From contig MVBO01000037.1 of the NCBI GenBank assembly GCA_002261195.1, positions 58,207 to 117,436 on the forward strand: a stretch of DNA of 59,230 nucleotides, given 5' to 3'. Positions 56,015-59,230 of this stretch are shown one piece after another. Below the pieces are notes generated by a model, which saw nothing but the letters and a program-made list of their open reading frames with translations, had not been told where the DNA came from and did no database searches. The DNA is from Bifiguratus adelaidae. Its lineage: Eukaryota > Mucoromycota > Endogonomycetes > Endogonales. The translations under genes were made by a program, and so were the position numbers. Position 1 is the first letter of the stretch. Each line of letters starts with the position of its first letter.

Positions 56015-57237
56015 TCATGCATTTTGTGCATTATAACGTTGAATTGTTTGGAGCCTCAATGCTTCTATACGCTCCAAGACCGTTTCGGCTTCCTTGAGAT
56101 CGAATCCTTCAATCTCTTGTCGATCCACGAATCCCTTCCCATTCCAGCGAATATACGAGCCGTACCGAACATTTGTTTCTAGATCCGACAAGGGAAGATG
56201 AAAGGCCACATAAATATTGGACAAGGCTCCATGCCATCCCGTGATGGTCTGAGAGGAGACACCACACCATCGGACAATGTAATGAAGAAGTTTTCGTGAT
56301 TCGGTAATGTATCGTGGTAGATTACCAATACTGCTCGCGACGACACCAGGATGCGTAGTGAATGAGGTAATCTTGAGGCGCTTTTGCTTGAAATGTTCAT
56401 TTATTTGAACGGCAATAATGTCGCAAAGCCATTTCGAGGATTCGTAGGGGTACGGACTGCAAACGACATCATTAGCCGTACTATAGCCGCCATTTATGAT
56501 GGATCCTACCAATAGACACCCTGCCAGTCGTCCAAACTAAACTCTTCATGCTTCGATGTAATAGAACTTGTCCAAATGACTCTACCTTCTCCACTCTTCT
56601 GCAACAACTCTTCTAGCGCCCGAATCTACTGTATGTCAGCAAAACATAGATCGAGTATGATCACCTTACTAAAATGTAATGGCCAAACACATTGCATGCA
56701 AACACTAGACCCATGCCATCCTCATTGAATTCTCCGGTCCGTTGTACCGTCGCATCGGCTCGTTCCAGTAATCCTTTCATGTCGGTAAACAAGAGTCGAA
56801 AGATCTTTGGCCAGTTGAGTCCGCTCGCAGAGAGTAGTCCTGCGTTACAAAAGAAGAGATCCAATTGATTGTACCTGGAGAGAAAGGATGAGCGATCGAT
56901 GAGATCACCGTCCTTCTTCCGTAGCCTTACCGTCGCTTAAACTCTTCGGCTGCTTCCAACACCTCCATAGCGCTACCGATATCAAACGCAATGGTCTCTA
57001 CTCGTGCACCGGGGTACTCTTCGCGAAGTTGATATTTTGCAACTTCGGCACGATAAGCCATTCGACATGCCAATACCAACGTGTAATCATCCCTGTGATC
57101 GGTCAATAGTCGACGCGCAATGCCCAAGCCGACAGAACTAGTAGATGTAAGTTAAGGCAATAAGAAGCTGGCTAAATAAGTGCATCTTACCCGTTCGCTC
57201 CAGTGATGAGAGCAACCTTCCTATTCTTTACCGACAT
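56015..57237 (-). CDS. ERG27: 3-keto-steroid reductase, ergosterol biosynthesis
   Basis: A short-chain dehydrogenase that reduces the 3-keto group during C-4 demethylation of sterols, in the ER with Erg25, Erg26 and Erg28. Five exons (57237-57191, 57137-56931, 56874-56670, 56625-56510, 56456-56015) sum to 338 residues, close to yeast Erg27 (347). Landmarks: KVALITGANGSVGLGIARRLL (TGxxxGxG dinucleotide site), DLFFCNAGLL (NAG), DGMGLVFACNVFGHYIL (a signature specific to Erg27/HSD17B7), GRVIWTSSITSKHEEFSLDDWQ (catalytic Ser), and PYESSKWLCDIIA (catalytic Y-x3-K). The YESSK exon and the TGANG exon had to be joined by hand; no single open frame covers more than half. Assignment over a generic SDR rests on the DDMGL/NVFG and DDWQ features. 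Confidence 0.93.
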
Positions 57238-57380
57238 TTGAAAAGGAGTGTGACAATTTGGTTGATCGCCCCTTTGGTTTATTCTCTTGAGAACAGCGCT
57301 GAGAGAACAGAAGATGCTCATTCAACCGACGGGAAGAGAGGTAGGGAGAGGGAGAGAATGGGGTGTGCCTTTGGACGGTC

Positions 57381-59230
57381 ATGGCTCACGTATGTGGACT
57401 TTCTCAGGTCGTTTTACGTTCTATCGCGCCTCCGGCTGAAGGACTTGTTCTAGTTGCCTTGACACATGTTTTCGAAAACGTGCCCGGTATGGCGAGCTAT
57501 TTCGGACGCCAGGCCGGGATGTTCAACCTACGAAAGCTCGATTTGACGGCCATGCCGGTGTCTGAGCCTATATGTGCGGGAAATGTCCACTATGCTCGAC
57601 AGACCGAGGTTGAGGATGTGGTCTCTGCGGTCAAATCGTTTCCGGTGGACCCTAAACCGACGACCTTTACAAGCTACAAGCAATATCACGAAGCCTATGT
57701 GAGCAAGCAAACGACACCAGTGAAGGTACGGCTGGTCATGATATTGCAAAAGATGAATGGATTGACGGGCAGTAGGTGATGGAACATTTGCTGGCGATGG
57801 TCGACAAGGCACAGCAAGCCAAGACGAGACCGTTAAATGCGCTTAAACCCATTGATCGAGCAGATGTGCTCAGACAAGCCAAAGAGAGCACGGAACGTTA
57901 TGAGGCTGGAAGATCTCTCAGTGTCATGGATGGTGTTCCAGTGGTGTTCAAGGATGAAGTCGATGTAGCCGGACACGAGAGCAATCGTGGGACCAGCTTC
58001 ATTGGCGCCGGCAAGAAGGTCACAAAGGATGCAGAGGTCGTACGCCGTTTCCGATCTTGCGGTGCGATTATCGTGGGAAAGACCATCATGCACGAGCTCG
58101 GCTGGGAGTAAGTGAGAGCGAATCATGAGATCACAACTTAATGCTTTGCAGCTCCACCTCTATTAATCCACATTTTGGGACCCCGAGCAATCCCTATAAT
58201 CCCTACCATAGCGCAGGTGGTTCGAGTGGGGGAAGCTCGGCCGCTGTATGCGCTGGGCTGGTCCCCATCGCTGTAGGAGGGGATGGGGGTGGAAGTATCA
58301 GGCAAGTTTCACAATATATCGTCTCTTTATAACTGACCACATTTTGGAATCAGAATACCCTCAAGCTATTGCGGATTGTACGGATTGAAGGTGACTTATG
58401 GTCGAATCTCGATGGCTGGATACGGTATGGATTTGCAGTCATCGTTCAAAAGATGCAATGGTCATTGATGCGATGCCTTGTAGACTGCGCGTGCTTTACA
58501 ACAAGTGTTCTTGGCCCTATAGCATGCAGCGCAAACGATATGATACTAGGTTATCGGATCATGGCAGGCAGAGATCCTGAGGTACGCATTTGGTCGACGT
58601 GTCGGCGGTCTTGTACTTATATCTACCATTAGGATGAGAGCACCTGGATACAACCTCCGGTATCGCTCGCTACAGTTCACCAGACTCGAGATTTGAGTGA
58701 TGTAACGATTGGCGTGTTCTCCGATTGGATAGCTCAAGTTCAAAACCCGGATATCCTTCCACTCATGGAAAAGTTCATGGAAGCATTGCAAGCTCGTGGG
58801 GCCACCTTTGTAGAAATTGAGATACCTGACCTTGAGCAGGCCAGGATTGCACATGCCATCCTCTTCTCGTCCGAACTTTATTGCGGCATGTTACCGTTTG
58901 GCGCTGAAGGAAGACGAAAGCTCACTTATCCCAATCGCATCCTCATGCGCATGTTTGATGAAATCAAGCACGAGGTAAGGGATGAGCAAGGGATGTTTAT
59001 TGTACACTGCAGGCTAACCAATGGACTAGGATATTGGTAGGTATCCAGCAGAAGAGCAATGACCGTAAGAGAGACTCACGTAAACTAGTCCGAAGCAATC
59101 AGATTCGTGGCGTGATGATTCGGCATTTGCGCCGTCTCTTCCGCCCGGAAGGCACAAGCAAGAAGATTGATTTCATTATTACGCCAACCACCGCCATTAC
59201 CGCGCCACCGGTCAGCGACACAGCTCTATG
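57381..59230 (+). CDS. Amidase-signature hydrolase, FAAH-like (cut by window end)
   Basis: A serine hydrolase that would cleave amides such as N-acylethanolamines; the substrate is inferred. The gene runs off the window. Exons are separated by introns at about 57726, 58110, 58302, 58430, 58582, 58975 and 59037. The N-terminal region ([26 protein letters not shown]) is like the amphipathic N-terminus of plant-type FAAH. Catalytic triad: Lys in [10 protein letters not shown], cis-Ser in [12 protein letters not shown], nucleophile Ser in [21 protein letters not shown]. Later: [13 protein letters not shown] and [16 protein letters not shown]. The nucleophile Ser lies next to a GC-AG intron. A 7-nt micro-exon is needed near the end. 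I start at the first ATG in frame (57381); an upstream non-coding or coding exon is possible. It is divergent to ERG27 across 143 bp. Confidence 0.88.
58302..58353 (+). other. GC-AG intron in the amidase gene
   Basis: The exon ends ATCAG, the intron begins GCAAGT and ends ATCAG. Removing it gives [17 protein letters not shown], the conserved sequence around and after the catalytic serine. No GT donor nearby keeps that sequence. Confidence 0.85.
59030..59036 (+). other. Predicted 7-nt micro-exon in the amidase gene
   Basis: GATATTG is flanked by ACTAG on the left and GTAGGT on the right. Including it joins KHE to DIV and then [17 protein letters not shown] in frame, as expected before the [10 protein letters not shown] block. 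Skipping it shifts the frame. Confidence 0.6.

Overview
This is nuclear DNA of a filamentous fungus. Almost every gene is split by short introns (about 40-80 nt, GT...AG, often GTAAGT at the donor). The gene set is eukaryotic and fungal: clathrin heavy chain, ARPC3, cytoplasmic dynein intermediate chain, SmE, an ERG27-type sterol reductase, a Zn(II)2Cys6 regulator, a peroxisomal acyl-CoA oxidase ending in SKL. A GH9 endoglucanase with a C-terminal membrane anchor, a protein O-fucosyltransferase-like enzyme and a RING-LON protein would fit an early-diverging lineage such as Mucoromycota, but that placement is inference. Most gene models below were rebuilt by hand by matching splice sites to conserved protein sequence; where I summed exon lengths the total is a multiple of three. 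I saw no tRNA, rRNA, CRISPR array or intact transposon.

Layout. 0-13 kb: amino-acid/GABA-type permease, ARPC3, clathrin heavy chain, SmE and membrane-anchored GH9, all on the minus strand. 13-15.5 kb is gene-poor. 15.6-20.1 kb: two tandem major-facilitator transporters that share intron positions. 20.8-23.2 kb: Zn-cluster/AT-hook regulator and RING-LON protein. 23.3-36.2 kb: housekeeping block with a mitochondrial-type PPR protein, SAICAR synthetase, F-BAR/RhoGAP, MTA phosphorylase, Nop4-like ribosome-assembly protein, O-fucosyltransferase and acyl-CoA oxidase. 36.2-42.3 kb: looser region with an unresolved coding remnant, an aldo/keto reductase and a head-to-head pair of F-box-like paralogues, one clearly a pseudogene. 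42.3-59.2 kb: secreted orphan, Llp-like nucleolar protein, dynein intermediate chain, asparaginyl-tRNA synthetase, TTC1-like TPR protein, Slh1/ASCC3 helicase, ERG27 and a FAAH-like amidase cut by the window end.

The genes do not form one pathway. They touch vesicle traffic and cytoskeleton (clathrin, ARPC3, F-BAR/RhoGAP, dynein), RNA and ribosome work (SmE, Nop4, Llp, Slh1, AsnRS), purine and MTA metabolism (ADE1, MTAP), lipid metabolism (ERG27, acyl-CoA oxidase, FAAH-like amidase) and transport. The most distinctive structural traits are three divergent pairs with only 61-70 bp between start codons, two GC-AG introns supported by conserved protein sequence, a predicted 7-nt micro-exon, and the decaying F-box-like pair. 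I did not find convincing evidence of a wholly new biological system.
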